64,000 nucleotides of DNA from Acidiflorens sp963847715. Its GTDB lineage: Bacteria; Acidobacteriota; Terriglobia; Terriglobales; Acidobacteriaceae. Below are positions 8,862-17,374 of the stretch, in pieces; position 1 is the stretch's first letter; the number at the start of each line of letters is the position of its first letter. The stretch spans positions 1 through 64,000 of the forward strand of contig CAWKAZ010000003.1 in assembly GCA_963847715.1 (NCBI GenBank). The letters are read 5' to 3'. Both the position numbers and the translations under genes were made by a program. The notes below the pieces were generated by a model. That model searched no databases, had not been told where the DNA came from, and saw only the letters and a program-made list of their open reading frames with translations.

Positions 8862-9440
8862 TCAGCTTAGCTCCGGGTGGCGGAAGCAGCCGACGAGGTG
8901 ATCGTTGACCATCCCGGTGGCCTGCATGAATGCGTAACAGATGGTCGAGCCCACGAACGTGAAACCGCGCTTCGCGAGGTCCTTGCTCATCGCATCCGAA
9001 TGCGCCGTCCGGGCCGGAACGTCTTCCATGCGCCGCCAGCGGTTGCGGAGCGGTTGGCCGCCGACAAACTGCCAGACGTATTTGTCGAAACTGCCGAACT
9101 CCTTCCGCACCGCCAGAAAAGCTTCCGCGTTGCGCACCGCCGCCCGAACTTTCAGGCGGTTGCGCACGATCCCCGTGTTCGACATCAGCGCCGCGATTTT
9201 CGCATCGTCATACCGGGCTATCCTGCGGGGATCGAAACGGTCGAACGCTTCGCGATACGCCGGACGCTTCTTCAGAATGGTCGACCAACTTAGTCCGGCC
9301 TGCGCCCCTTCGAGGATCAGGAACTCGAACAGGGCGCGGTCGTCGTGCAACGGTACGCCCCACTCCCGATCGTGGTAAGCAATCGAAAGATCGTCACGGG
9401 CCCAAGCGCAGCGCACGGTCACGGCTCGGGAAGGGTCCAT
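8862..9440 (-). CDS. tag: DNA-3-methyladenine glycosylase I
   Basis: 192 residues, close to the family length of about 190. TagI removes 3-methyladenine from alkylated DNA. Recognised motifs are RCAWARDD..YHDREWGVP at the N-terminus (the E and W line the base pocket), LEGAQAGLSWSTILKKRPAYREAF (quoted in part: AGLSWSTIL), a middle helix set, and FVGSTICYAFMQATGMVNDH at the C-terminus. The usual zinc ligands of E. coli Tag appear as the early Cys and the His/Cys at the C-terminus (DHLVGCFRH). It stands alone between an amidohydrolase and an FAH-family gene on the same strand. Intact. Confidence 0.92.
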   Translation of the reverse strand: MDPSRAVTVRCAWARDDLSIAYHDREWGVPLHDDRALFEFLILEGAQAGLSWSTILKKRPAYREAFDRFDPRRIARYDDAKIAALMSNTGIVRNRLKVRAAVRNAEAFLAVRKEFGSFDKYVWQFVGGQPLRNRWRRMEDVPARTAHSDAMSKDLAKRGFTFVGSTICYAFMQATGMVNDHLVGCFRHPELS

Positions 9441-9458
9441 CGAATTTTTGCAGGTCCC

Positions 9459-10316
9459 TCAGACTGTGGCGGCGGTGTTGGCGAGTTCGCCGATTTCAGG
9501 GACCCGAATGCGCACCACGTCGCCAGGGGCCAGCGCCACGTCTTCGGTCACGATGATGCCGGTCCCGGTACATAGCACCGAACCCGCGGGCACCTGATTC
9601 GATCGGGTCAGGTACTCGACTATGTCTTCGATCTTCCTGTGCAGTTTGGCCGTCGACGTCGATCCGGAGAAGCGGATCTGGTCGCCGCGAAGAATTTCGC
9701 AGGTCATCCGCAGGTTGTAAGGATCGATCATTTCGTCGGTCGTGACGATCACCGGACCGAGCGCGCAACAAGCCGTATAGACCTTCGACTGCGGCAGATA
9801 CAGCGCGTTCTCACGCTCAATGTCCCAGGCGGATACGTCGTTGGCGAGCGTATAGCCGACGATCTTACCGCGCTTGCCCAGCACCACGGCTAATTCGGGC
9901 TCGGGCGCAGTGAACTTAGAATCCGAGCGGATGCCGATGTTCTGGCCTGGTCCGACGCAGACGCGCGAAGTACCTTTGAAGAAGATCTCGGGACGGGGCT
10001 CGCGATAGACGTAGGCATACATGCCTTCACGCGTTCCTTTGTCCAGCTCAACGGTTTCGCCGTCGCGAAACGCCGCGCTGGTTTCATAAGTGCAGCCCGA
10101 TGCCCATACCTCGGATGGATAGATGGGAATCAGCGGGGTGGCCGCGACGGGCTGACGGCTCGCCAGGCGCGCCGCCAGATCGGGAAGCGGCGTCATTTCC
10201 GAATCGGCGCGATTGATGAGGTCGCCGAGCGTATGGGCCGGGATCGGCCGCGCCGAGTGCCCTTCGAATATGGCGGCGATTATGCGGCCGTCGTGTTTGA
10301 TCTGTCCGAGATGCAT
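9459..10316 (-). CDS. Fumarylacetoacetate hydrolase-family protein (2-keto acid dehydratase-like)
   Basis: 285 residues. FAH-family enzymes are metal-dependent hydrolases or dehydratases of 2-keto acids. Metal-binding and core motifs visible are EIFFKGTSR, PEPELAVVLGKRGKIVGYTLANDVSA (seen as PEPELAV with two acidic ligands and the following NDVSAWD), and GSVLCTGTGIIV near the C-terminus. The start of the gene lies 4 bases downstream of the stop of an aldehyde dehydrogenase gene on the same strand, so they form an operon. That pair matches the non-phosphorylative sugar-acid route, in which a 2-keto-3-deoxy acid dehydratase feeds a 2-ketoglutarate semialdehyde dehydrogenase. The pathway assignment is inference. 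Confidence 0.78.
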   Translation of the reverse strand: MHLGQIKHDGRIIAAIFEGHSARPIPAHTLGDLINRADSEMTPLPDLAARLASRQPVAATPLIPIYPSEVWASGCTYETSAAFRDGETVELDKGTREGMYAYVYREPRPEIFFKGTSRVCVGPGQNIGIRSDSKFTAPEPELAVVLGKRGKIVGYTLANDVSAWDIERENALYLPQSKVYTACCALGPVIVTTDEMIDPYNLRMTCEILRGDQIRFSGSTSTAKLHRKIEDIVEYLTRSNQVPAGSVLCTGTGIIVTEDVALAPGDVVRIRVPEIGELANTAATV

Positions 10317-10319
10317 GAT

Positions 10320-11093
10320 TTAGTACTTCAGGTAAACGGTTTTATAGTCGCTGTAGAAATCGAGCGCGGCCGGACCCTGTTCCTTCGGGCCGAAGCTTGA
10401 ATCCTTGGTGCCGCCGAATGGCAGTTGGTATTCGACGCCGGCGCTGGGGAGATTGATGGTCAGCAGCCCGGCCTCGGCGCGATAAACGTAGTCCATCGCT
10501 CGCGAAAGATTGGTGGTCTGTATAGATGAAGACAGGCCGAAGGGAATGTCGTTGGCAATGCGCATGGCATCTTCGAAATCCTTCGCGCGCATGACGGCGA
10601 GCACCGGTCCGAAGATTTCTTCGCGGGCAATGGTGTGGCCGGGTTTGACATCGGCAAAGATGGTGGGCTCGACAAAGTAACCTTTGTCGTAACCCGAGCC
10701 AGTGATTTTGGAGCCGCCGCACTTCGGTTCGCCGCACTCCTTCCGGCCGATTTCGATGTACCTGAGAACGGTTTCAAGCTGGCTCTTGTCGACACACGGC
10801 CCGATATCGATTCCGGGCTGCATACCGTCGCCCACCTTCAGCTTCTTCGTTCGTTCCACCAGCGCCTCGACGAACCGATCGTAGATTCCGTCTTCCACGA
10901 TGGCGCGGCTGGTAGCCGTACACTTCTGGCCGGTGGAAAAGAACGCTGCGTTGACGACATTCTCAACGGCGGATTTGAAATCGGCATCGGCTAGCACGAT
11001 GGTGGGGTTCTTGCCACCCATCTCGAGCTGGATGCGCAGGCGGCGCTTGCTGGCTTCGCCGTGGATCCAGTCGCCCACATCGTTCGAGCCGGG
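10320..11093 (-). pseudogene. Aldehyde dehydrogenase (2-ketoglutarate semialdehyde type), N-terminal half missing
   Basis: About 255 residues of a roughly 480-residue enzyme. Present are the end of the cofactor domain (SNDVGDWIHGEASKRR), the catalytic Glu motif LEMGGKNP, the catalytic Cys motif FFSTGQKCTATSR, EEIFGPVLAV, and the C-terminal LPFGGTKDSS. The first 230 or so residues, including most NAD-binding strands, are absent. Upstream of about 11093 the DNA changes abruptly to the start of a lysine-rich ORF. The frame reads continuously upstream of the annotated ATG 11078 as GSNDVG, so the homology runs right into the join. The fragment would not be active. It is operonic with the FAH-family gene 4 bases downstream. 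Confidence 0.75.
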
Positions 11094-11174
11094 GCTTTTC
11101 CGCCTTCGCCTTCTTGCGGCTCGCCCGCTTGCTTTTTTTGCGTTCGACTTTTTCTAACTTCTTCGTGTTTGCCA
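11094..11174 (-). pseudogene. Start of a lysine-rich small protein, fused to the aldehyde dehydrogenase remnant
   Basis: From ATG 11174 the minus strand encodes MANTKKLEKVERKKSKRAS and about eight more basic residues, ending KAEKP. The rest is replaced by aldehyde dehydrogenase sequence in another frame. Extremely Lys/Arg-rich small proteins beginning MANTKK occur in Acidobacteriota. This is probably the first third of such a protein, perhaps nucleic-acid-binding. It marks the left limit of the DNA that is continuous with pcrA. Confidence 0.5.
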
Positions 11175-11338
11175 TAAGTGCGGTCAATTTCCTCTGCTGT
11201 TTAAGTTTTCGTATCTCTGCTATATCGCAGCCCTTCACGCTTCGTATCAGGGCATCGCTTTAGCGATGCCGCCAAACCCTCAAAATCGAACGCCCCTTCA
11301 GGGCTAGTTTGGCTAGTAGCTAGCAGCCAAAAGCTGCC

Positions 11339-14026
11339 CTACGCCTTCTCCAACTGCGCATACCGCTCCACCAGTTTCTTCAAACCGAAGCGAGGAAATT
11401 GTACAGTAATCTTCGCATCTTCCCCATCCCCTTCGCGCTGATACACCGTTCCTTCACCGTATTTCGGATGCTTCACTTTCTGCCCCGGCCGGAATCCGCG
11501 CTTGCCTGTCGGTTCGTCGGGCAGCATTTTCGGGACATTAAACTTCTTCCCGCGCGACGCAAAAAATTCCGCAATGTTGTCGATGGAGTTGTAATTCCGC
11601 AGTGGAGTCTGCGTTTTCGGCTTCACCTTGGCCGGATTCCAGACCGCACTCTGATCCTCATCTTCATAAGAGTAGTGCGGCTTGTGCTCGTGTGGCGCGG
11701 ACATTCCTGTCCGCGAACTGCCGCCACCAGAAGAAAATCTAGAAGCGGACGAAGAAGCCGAGGCCTCCCGCCGCCGCGCTCCACCCAACTCCTCCACCAA
11801 CTGCGGAGGCACTTCCTCTAGAAAGCGCGATGGCACGCTCGCCTCCGGCATATCCGTCCCATAGCGTCGCCGGTAAACAGCGCGCGACAACACCAACGTG
11901 TCCATCGCCCGCGTCATCCCGACATAACACAGCCGCCGCTCTTCTTCGATCGAATCCGGTTCGAGCATCGTCCGCGAATGCGGAAACAATCCTTCTTCCA
12001 TTCCCGCCAGCACCACCAGCGGAAACTCCAGCCCCTTCGCGGCATGCAGCGTCATCAGCGTGATCTGCGCGTGCTCGTCATACTGATCGGCATCGCTGAC
12101 CAGCGCCGCGTGATCCAGAAACTGATCGAGCGTCTCCCCGCGATCCCGCGAATCCATCGCCGCATTCACCAGTTCGCGCAAGATTCTCAATCCGCGAAAA
12201 AGCCTCCGGAGTATCTTCGTCTTCGAGCTGCTTGATGTATCCCGTCCGATCAATCAGAAATTTCAAAAGCTCAGCCGTATTCGCCGCCGCCCCCGGAGCG
12301 CGAAATCCCTCAACCGCACTCCGCAGGTGGCTCCTCCGCGGCCGCCTCATCGGGAGAAGCTGCGACTCTCCTCCACTACCGCTTCATCTGGTCCGAAATC
12401 AAAACTGAAATTCCCCGGATCAAAATCTGTGTCGCTCTCACCTTGAGTGGGAATGGCTTGTGTGGGGCGGGCATTCCTGGCCGCCAAAGCCGAGCGAAGC
12501 TCGGCAGACTCCTCGGAGTCCGCCCCCGACCCCGCTGTCTCCCCCACCCGCTCCAAGAACGTCCCGGCCAGCATCGCCCGCCCATCCTCAATCACCGCCT
12601 GAAAACTCTTCAGCGCCGCCAGAGCCCGCGCCGGCAACAACTGCCGCGTAATCGCCTCGCCCAACGCTCCCCACATCGACAGCCCAGTCTCCAGCGCCAG
12701 CCGCTCGATCGTCTCAATCGTCGACTTCCCAATCCCGCGCACCGGAGTATTAATCACCCGCAGCAGCGAAACCGAATCGTCCGGATTCTGGATGACTTTC
12801 AAATACGAAATCAGGTCCTTGATCTCAGCCCGCTCATAAAACGAAAATCCGCCGACCACGTGATACTTCAGCCCATAGCGCCGCATCGCCTCTTCAAACA
12901 ATCGCGATTGCGAGTTCGTACGATAAAGCACCGCCGCCCGCGCCGTGTCGCCGTTCTCTGCTGTCTGCCGCACATATTTGCTGATCGTGTCCGCCGCAAA
13001 CAGCGCCTCATTCTCGCCATCCGGAGCCTCGTAGTACCCGATCTTCGCCCCGCCCTGCCGCGACGTCCAAAGATTCTTCCCCTTGCGCCGGACATTATTC
13101 GCCACCACCACCGACGCCGCTTCCAGAATGTTCTGCGTCGAGCGGTAGTTCTGCTCCAGCCGTACAATCTTCGCTTCCGGAAAGTCGCGCTCAAACTCCA
13201 GAATGTTCCGAATGTCGGCCCCGCGCCACGAATAGATCGACTGATCCTCATCGCCAACCGCGCACACGTTATGCCGGTCACCCGCCAGCAACCGCATCAA
13301 CTCATACTGCGGACGATTCGTATCCTGATACTCATCGACCAGCAAATACTGAAAGCGCCGGTTGTAATACTCCCGCACCGCCGCCACCGACTTCAGCAAC
13401 CGCATGGCTTCGAGCAGCAAATCGTCGAAGTCCATCGCATTCGCTTTGCGCAGCTCCTTGCGATACTCCTCAAAAATGTGCGCAATCTTTTCCGACTTTG
13501 GGTCCGCCGACTGTAAATAAATTTCCTGCGGATCGAGCATGTGATTCTTGGCCCACGAAATTCGCGACAGCACATTCCGCGGCGTCAGTTGCTTATCGTC
13601 TAGCCCCAGCCGCCGCATGATGCCCTTGACCACCGACTGCTGATCGCTCTCGTCGTAAATAACGAAATTCTTCGTCAGCCCAATCGGAGGCTGCCCCGGC
13701 ACGGACGACGGAATCCGCAGAGCCTCAATATCCCGCCGCAGCACCCGCACACAAAAAGAATGGAACGTAGAAATCACCGGCTTGGCCACGCTGAGCCCGC
13801 CGACTAGCTTGTCGACCCGCTCCGCCATCTCCGACGAAGCCTTGTTGGTAAAAGTCACCGCCAGAATCGACTCCGGCATCGCGCCCATCTTTTCGATCAG
13901 ATAGGCAATCCGAAACGTAATGACGCGAGTCTTCCCGCTACCCGCCCCAGCCAGAATCAGCACCGGTCCCTCGGTAGTTTCAACAGCTTCGCGTTGTTGC
14001 GGATTTAACTCGTCCAGAAACGACAA
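11339..14026 (-). CDS. pcrA: ATP-dependent 3'-5' DNA helicase PcrA/UvrD, two frameshifts
   Basis: The superfamily 1A helicase acts in nucleotide excision and mismatch repair and in clearing recombinase from DNA. From ATG 14026 the first frame has the Q motif LNPQQREAV, Walker A AGAGSGKTR, DEYQDTN (Walker B), GDEDQSIYSWRGAD and LEQNYRST, and ends prematurely at 12347. The sense resumes in a second frame (LLKFLIDRTGYIKQLEDED, about 12188-12300). A single extra base at about 12180 shifts it to the third frame, which has LMTLHAAKGLEFP, YVGMTRA and the PcrA-type tail (VKHPKYGEGTVY) ending at 11339. Because motifs are complete and in order I suspect sequence errors rather than decay. Two copies of a dispersed repeat lie inside the frame, at 12461 and 11691. 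The gene would be about 890 residues once repaired, longer than the usual 720-780. Confidence 0.82.
11691..11716. repeat. Dispersed short palindromic repeat, copy inside pcrA C-terminal region
   Basis: The core is TGTGGCGCGGACATTCCTGT followed by CCGCGA, with the self-complementary part GCGGACA...TGTCCGC. It lies in the coding frame of pcrA and is translated on the minus strand as part of RTGMSAPHEHK, in the poorly conserved linker before the tail domain. It is one of five copies in this window. Confidence 0.7.
12461..12507. repeat. Dispersed repeat, long form, inside pcrA
   Basis: TGTGGGGCGGGCATTCCTGG followed by CCGCC and a second hairpin CCGAGCGAAGCTCGG. It is read through by the minus-strand helicase frame (NARPTQAIP) in a low-complexity insertion that also contains the first frameshift. 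The long form matches the intergenic copy at 20244. Confidence 0.7.
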
Positions 14027-14242
14027 AAGAGAATGGCTCCGGATACACTAGGTGATTCTACAGGAAGGGTGTAGGGCGGGACGACATGGCGTGCAACGAT
14101 AACAATTAAGCAGCTTATGCAAGATAGTTATCAAGTCTATCATGTATTTACAATAGTTTAACTACTTTGTTATACTCATTCTATTGTATTCTTGACGATC
14201 ATGTTCTAAATGTGTACTCTGTATGGTGCCGGAGGAACAAGA
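14027..14242. other. AT-rich intergenic stretch between pcrA and the PIN-toxin pair
   Basis: Positions 14095-14215 are clearly richer in A and T than the flanks (for example AACAATTAAGC, ATCATGTATTTACAATAG). This fits a promoter region or the edge of an acquired gene pair. TTTGTTATACTCATTC near 14165 contains the -10-like TATACT. No conserved RNA is recognised. Confidence 0.4.
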
Positions 14243-14671
14243 GTGAACACCGTACATGAGCAAGCGAGAAAGATTGGGGCCGATGAAATACGGGACTACA
14301 CCGCAAGGACCTTTGTTGCGCCGGCACGCCAGAAAGGCCAAAAGAGATTTTCTATTAGAGTTGGGGACGTAGTTCGTGAACTGAGGTTGTATCGCAGCAT
14401 ACCTGCTGTTTGCAGCGCGCTTAAGACGAAAGAATTCCAGAGTGCCAATCGCCTGAGACTGGTCGACGCGACCGGACCCAAGTCAGGGTTGAGTACGACA
14501 GTGGTGTTCACTTACGAATTTGTTGATCCAGAACATCTGACGGAGGCCAGTGTTGATGCCTGGTCTCGTTTACGCGGGGCTCTGAAGGAGGTCTTCGCCG
14601 AACTGGGAGGAGGCGAGGCTTATCTTCAAGCTGAGCGGAGCAAGTTTTATGCAACTGAGGAGCGCAAATGA
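14243..14671 (+). CDS. Unknown protein paired with a PIN-domain toxin
   Basis: 142 residues from a GTG at 14243, chosen because GGAGG lies at 14231-14235, 7 bases upstream. Residues 30-90 are the best-structured part: GQKRFSIRVGDVVREL, IPAVCSALKTKEF and GPKSGLSTTVVFTYEF. This pattern, a basic winged-helix-like element with a GPxSG(x)STT loop, resembles DNA-associated domains, but I cannot name a Pfam family. The C-terminus is helical (LRGALKEVFAELGG). Its stop overlaps the PIN gene start (ATGA), so the two are co-translated. By position it takes the place of a VapB-type antitoxin but is about twice as long. Confidence 0.65.
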   Translation: MNTVHEQARKIGADEIRDYTARTFVAPARQKGQKRFSIRVGDVVRELRLYRSIPAVCSALKTKEFQSANRLRLVDATGPKSGLSTTVVFTYEFVDPEHLTEASVDAWSRLRGALKEVFAELGGGEAYLQAERSKFYATEERK

Positions 14672-15093
14672 GCCGCGTGTATTGGGACAGCATGCTCTTC
14701 ATTTATTGGCTTGAAGATCATCCGCAGTATGCACAACAAGTCGATGCGATACATTCCAGGATGAAACAGCGTCAGGATCGACTTATCACCGGCGCCTTCA
14801 CCTTTGGGGAGGTGCTGGCAGGAACCTACCGCAAAGGACGTGGAGAACTCGCAGATCAGTTTCGCACCTTGCTGAGGAGTGTAGTCGCAGAGGTAGTGCC
14901 GTTCACCGCCGACACAGCGGACCACTACGCCCGAATTCGCGGCACGCTCGGTATTTCGCCTGCGGACTCCATTCATCTAGCCACTGCGGCCCAGGCTGGC
15001 ACTGACCTCTTCCTGACGAACGACAAGAGACTTCTCGGGAAAATCGTTCCGGGGATTCAATTCATCGGGACGCTGGACACGCCGATACTCTAG
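14668..15093 (+). CDS. PIN-domain ribonuclease, VapC-like toxin
   Basis: 141 residues, standard length. PIN domains are Mg2+-dependent RNases; VapC toxins cut tRNA or rRNA. The four acidic residues are all present: D7 in VYWDSMLFIYWLE, E48 in FTFGEVLAG, D100 in SPADSIHLATA, and D119 in LTNDKRL. The fold should therefore be catalytically competent. A GAGG ribosome site lies a few bases upstream, within the end of the partner gene. The upstream partner is not a recognisable VapB, AbrB or ribbon-helix-helix antitoxin. The pair sits next to an AT-rich stretch, consistent with a mobile toxin-antitoxin module. Confidence 0.85.
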   Translation: MSRVYWDSMLFIYWLEDHPQYAQQVDAIHSRMKQRQDRLITGAFTFGEVLAGTYRKGRGELADQFRTLLRSVVAEVVPFTADTADHYARIRGTLGISPADSIHLATAAQAGTDLFLTNDKRLLGKIVPGIQFIGTLDTPIL

Positions 15094-15259
15094 GACAGCG
15101 AAGTACCCATCTTGAGAATTAGACGACGGCCCAACCAAGTCGTTCAAGCTGGCAGCTGGATCTTCCATAGCATTGTCCCGGCATGGACGCGTTGTACCGC
15201 GAAGTTCAAACTCAACTCCCTAACTGTCGCCGCCTTCGGTTCTGCGCGCCGGTCGCCTG

Positions 15260-15265
15260 TATAAT
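15260..15265 (+). promoter_or_regulatory. Candidate -10 element of hslV
   Basis: A perfect TATAAT lies 14 bases before the hslV ATG at 15280. Transcription would begin about 8 bases upstream of the start codon, and no Shine-Dalgarno sequence is visible there. The -35 region is poor (TTCGGT, with long spacing). Confidence 0.4.
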
Positions 15266-15279
15266 TAAAAATTGCGCTC

Positions 15280-15825
15280 ATGAAGAAAAACTCCCGTCTT
15301 ATCCGCTCCACTACCGTCCTCTGCGTGCGCCGCGACAACACAGTCGTCATGGCCGGAGATGGACAGGTCACGCTCGGCGACTCCGTTATCAAGCACGGTG
15401 CGAAGAAAATTCGCCGCCTCTACCAGGACAAGATTCTCGCCGGATTTGCCGGCTCTACCGCCGATGCCTTCACCCTGTTCAGCCGCTTCGAAGCCAAACT
15501 CGAGCAGTATCATGGCAACCTCGGACGCGCCGCCGTCGAACTCGCCAAGGACTGGCGCACCGACAAATTCCTCCGCCATCTTGAAGCCTTGCTGATCGTC
15601 ACCGACAAGGAAACAACGTTCCTCCTCAGCGGCCAGGGAGACGTGATCGAGCCCGACACCGGCATCGCCGCCATCGGCTCCGGAGGCCCTTTTGCCCAAG
15701 CGGCCGCGCAGGCTCTCGCCGACCACACCAAGCTTTCTCCGCGCGAAATCGCCGAAGAATCCATGAAGATTGCCGGCCGCATGTGCATCTATACCAATGA
15801 CAGGATTACGATTGAGGAGTTGTAG
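15280..15825 (+). CDS. hslV: ATP-dependent protease peptidase subunit HslV
   Basis: 181 residues, the normal length. HslV is the proteasome-like chamber of the HslUV protease and degrades misfolded and regulatory proteins in the cytoplasm. The N-terminal threonine nucleophile is exposed from a short propeptide in IRSTTVLCVRRD. Other motifs are VVMAGDGQVTLG, GAKKIRRLYQDKILAGFAGS (the KIRR and GFAGS parts) and GSGGPFAQAAAQAL. The terminal residues TIEEL resemble those of other HslV proteins. It lies 84 bases upstream of hslU on the same strand, and a hairpin separates the two genes. Confidence 0.95.
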   Translation: MKKNSRLIRSTTVLCVRRDNTVVMAGDGQVTLGDSVIKHGAKKIRRLYQDKILAGFAGSTADAFTLFSRFEAKLEQYHGNLGRAAVELAKDWRTDKFLRHLEALLIVTDKETTFLLSGQGDVIEPDTGIAAIGSGGPFAQAAAQALADHTKLSPREIAEESMKIAGRMCIYTNDRITIEEL

Positions 15826-15840
15826 GAAACCGCTGTTCGC

Positions 15841-15901
15841 CGTTCGCTTTTCGCTGTTCATGCCAAAGTCTTAGCGAACGACGAATAGCGAAAAGCGAAC
15901 G
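15841..15901. repeat. Inverted repeat between hslV and hslU
   Basis: Arms of 19 bases at 15841-15859 and 15883-15901 are complementary with one mismatch (CGTTCGCTTTTCGCTGTTC and its partner), separated by 23 bases. The words TTCGC and GCGAA recur within it. It could modulate read-through into hslU or stabilise the upstream mRNA. Confidence 0.7.
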
Positions 15902-15909
15902 ACGCATTT

Positions 15910-17337
15910 ATGGCCATCTACTTACCCGGAACCGCCGAAGAAGAACACGTCACACTCGACGAACTCACCCCGCGCGAGATCGTCACCGAACTCGACAAAT
16001 ACGTCGTCGGACAAAAAGACGCCAAGCGCGCCGTCGCCATCGCCCTGCGCAACCGCATGCGCCGCCAGAAGCTCGGACCCGAGATGGCCGAAGAAGTCAT
16101 CCCCAAAAACATCATCATGATCGGCCCGACCGGCGTCGGAAAGACCGAAATCGCGCGCCGCTTGGCCAAGCTCGCCAACTCGCCGTTTCTGAAAGTTGAA
16201 GCGTCGAAGTTCACCGAAGTTGGCTACGTCGGACGCGATGTTGAATCCATGATCCGCGACCTCGTCGAAATCGCCATCGAGATGATCCGCGAGGAGCGAC
16301 TCGAAGACGTCGCCGACAAAGCAGAATTGAACGCTGAAGAGCGTCTGCTCGACATCCTTCTGCCCCCGATCACGCCGCGACCATCCGATTCCAGCTCAGC
16401 CGCGAGTTCCGCAGGCGGAGTCGTCATCGACGCCACCACCACTCTTACCGAATCCTCCAGCCGCACGCGCGAAAAACTGCGCCAGCAGCTGCGCGAAGGC
16501 AAGCTCGACGACCGCACCGTGGAAATCGAAACCCGCGAACGCAATTTCCCGTCGTTCGAGATCATCTCCAACCAGGGCGTCGAAGAGATGGACGTCAATC
16601 TCAAAGACATGTTGCCCAACATCTTCGGACAGCGCACCAAGAAGCGGAAGATGAAGGTCAACGAGGCCTTCGAATATCTGATTCAGGAAGAAGAGCAGCG
16701 CCTCATCGACATGGAGCAGGTCACCCGCGTCGCCATCGACCGCGTCGAAAACTCCGGCATCATCTTCCTCGATGAAATCGACAAGATAGCCGGACGCGAA
16801 GGCGGCCACGGTCCCGACGTTTCCCGTGAAGGCGTGCAGCGCGACATTCTGCCCATCGTCGAAGGCACCACAGTCAACACGCGCTATGGCATGGTCCGCA
16901 CCGACCACATCCTGTTCATCGCAGCCGGAGCGTTCCACGTCTCGAAGCCGAGCGACCTGATTCCCGAACTGCAAGGCCGCTTCCCGATCCGCGTCGAACT
17001 GCATTCGCTCACCATGGAAGACTTCGTCCGCATCCTCACCGAGCCGAAGTCGTCGCTGACTCGCCAGTACATCGCGTTGCTCGAAACCGAAGGCGTAAAG
17101 CTCGAATTCACTCCCGACGCGCTCGAAGAAATCGCCCGCTTCGCTTTCCGCGTGAACGAAGGCACGGAAAACATCGGAGCCCGCCGCCTCCACACCATCA
17201 TGGAGCGCGTGCTCGACGAGATCAGCTTCGACGCCCCAGAAAAGAAGGGCCAGGGGTTCGTAGTCGACCCAGCCTACGTGCAGAAAATGCTAAGCGAGAT
17301 CGTGAAGGACCAGGATCTGTCGAGATACATCTTGTAG
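15910..17337 (+). CDS. hslU: ATP-dependent protease ATPase subunit HslU
   Basis: 475 residues, a little longer than E. coli HslU (443). This AAA+ unfoldase feeds substrates into HslV. Seen in order are LTPREIVTELDKYVVGQ, Walker A GPTGVGKTEIARRLAKL (about residues 75-90), the pore motif SKFTEVGYVGRDVE, the I domain (about 110-245) with an extra Ser/Ala-rich insert (SDSSSAASSAGG), Walker B IIFLDEIDKIAG, the sensor region LQGRFPIRVEL, and NIGARRLHTIMERVLDEISF with the sensor-2 arginine. The C-terminus LSRYIL is the family tail that inserts into HslV to activate it. Intact. Confidence 0.96.
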   Translation: MAIYLPGTAEEEHVTLDELTPREIVTELDKYVVGQKDAKRAVAIALRNRMRRQKLGPEMAEEVIPKNIIMIGPTGVGKTEIARRLAKLANSPFLKVEASKFTEVGYVGRDVESMIRDLVEIAIEMIREERLEDVADKAELNAEERLLDILLPPITPRPSDSSSAASSAGGVVIDATTTLTESSSRTREKLRQQLREGKLDDRTVEIETRERNFPSFEIISNQGVEEMDVNLKDMLPNIFGQRTKKRKMKVNEAFEYLIQEEEQRLIDMEQVTRVAIDRVENSGIIFLDEIDKIAGREGGHGPDVSREGVQRDILPIVEGTTVNTRYGMVRTDHILFIAAGAFHVSKPSDLIPELQGRFPIRVELHSLTMEDFVRILTEPKSSLTRQYIALLETEGVKLEFTPDALEEIARFAFRVNEGTENIGARRLHTIMERVLDEISFDAPEKKGQGFVVDPAYVQKMLSEIVKDQDLSRYIL

Positions 17338-17374
17338 GCGACCGGCATAGACATAAAGACCGCAAGGACATCTC

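Noticed and set aside
9459..10316. Naming this enzyme as fumarylacetoacetase
   Set aside because: It lacks the longer N-terminal domain of true fumarylacetoacetase; the operon with an aldehyde dehydrogenase fits a sugar-acid dehydratase better.
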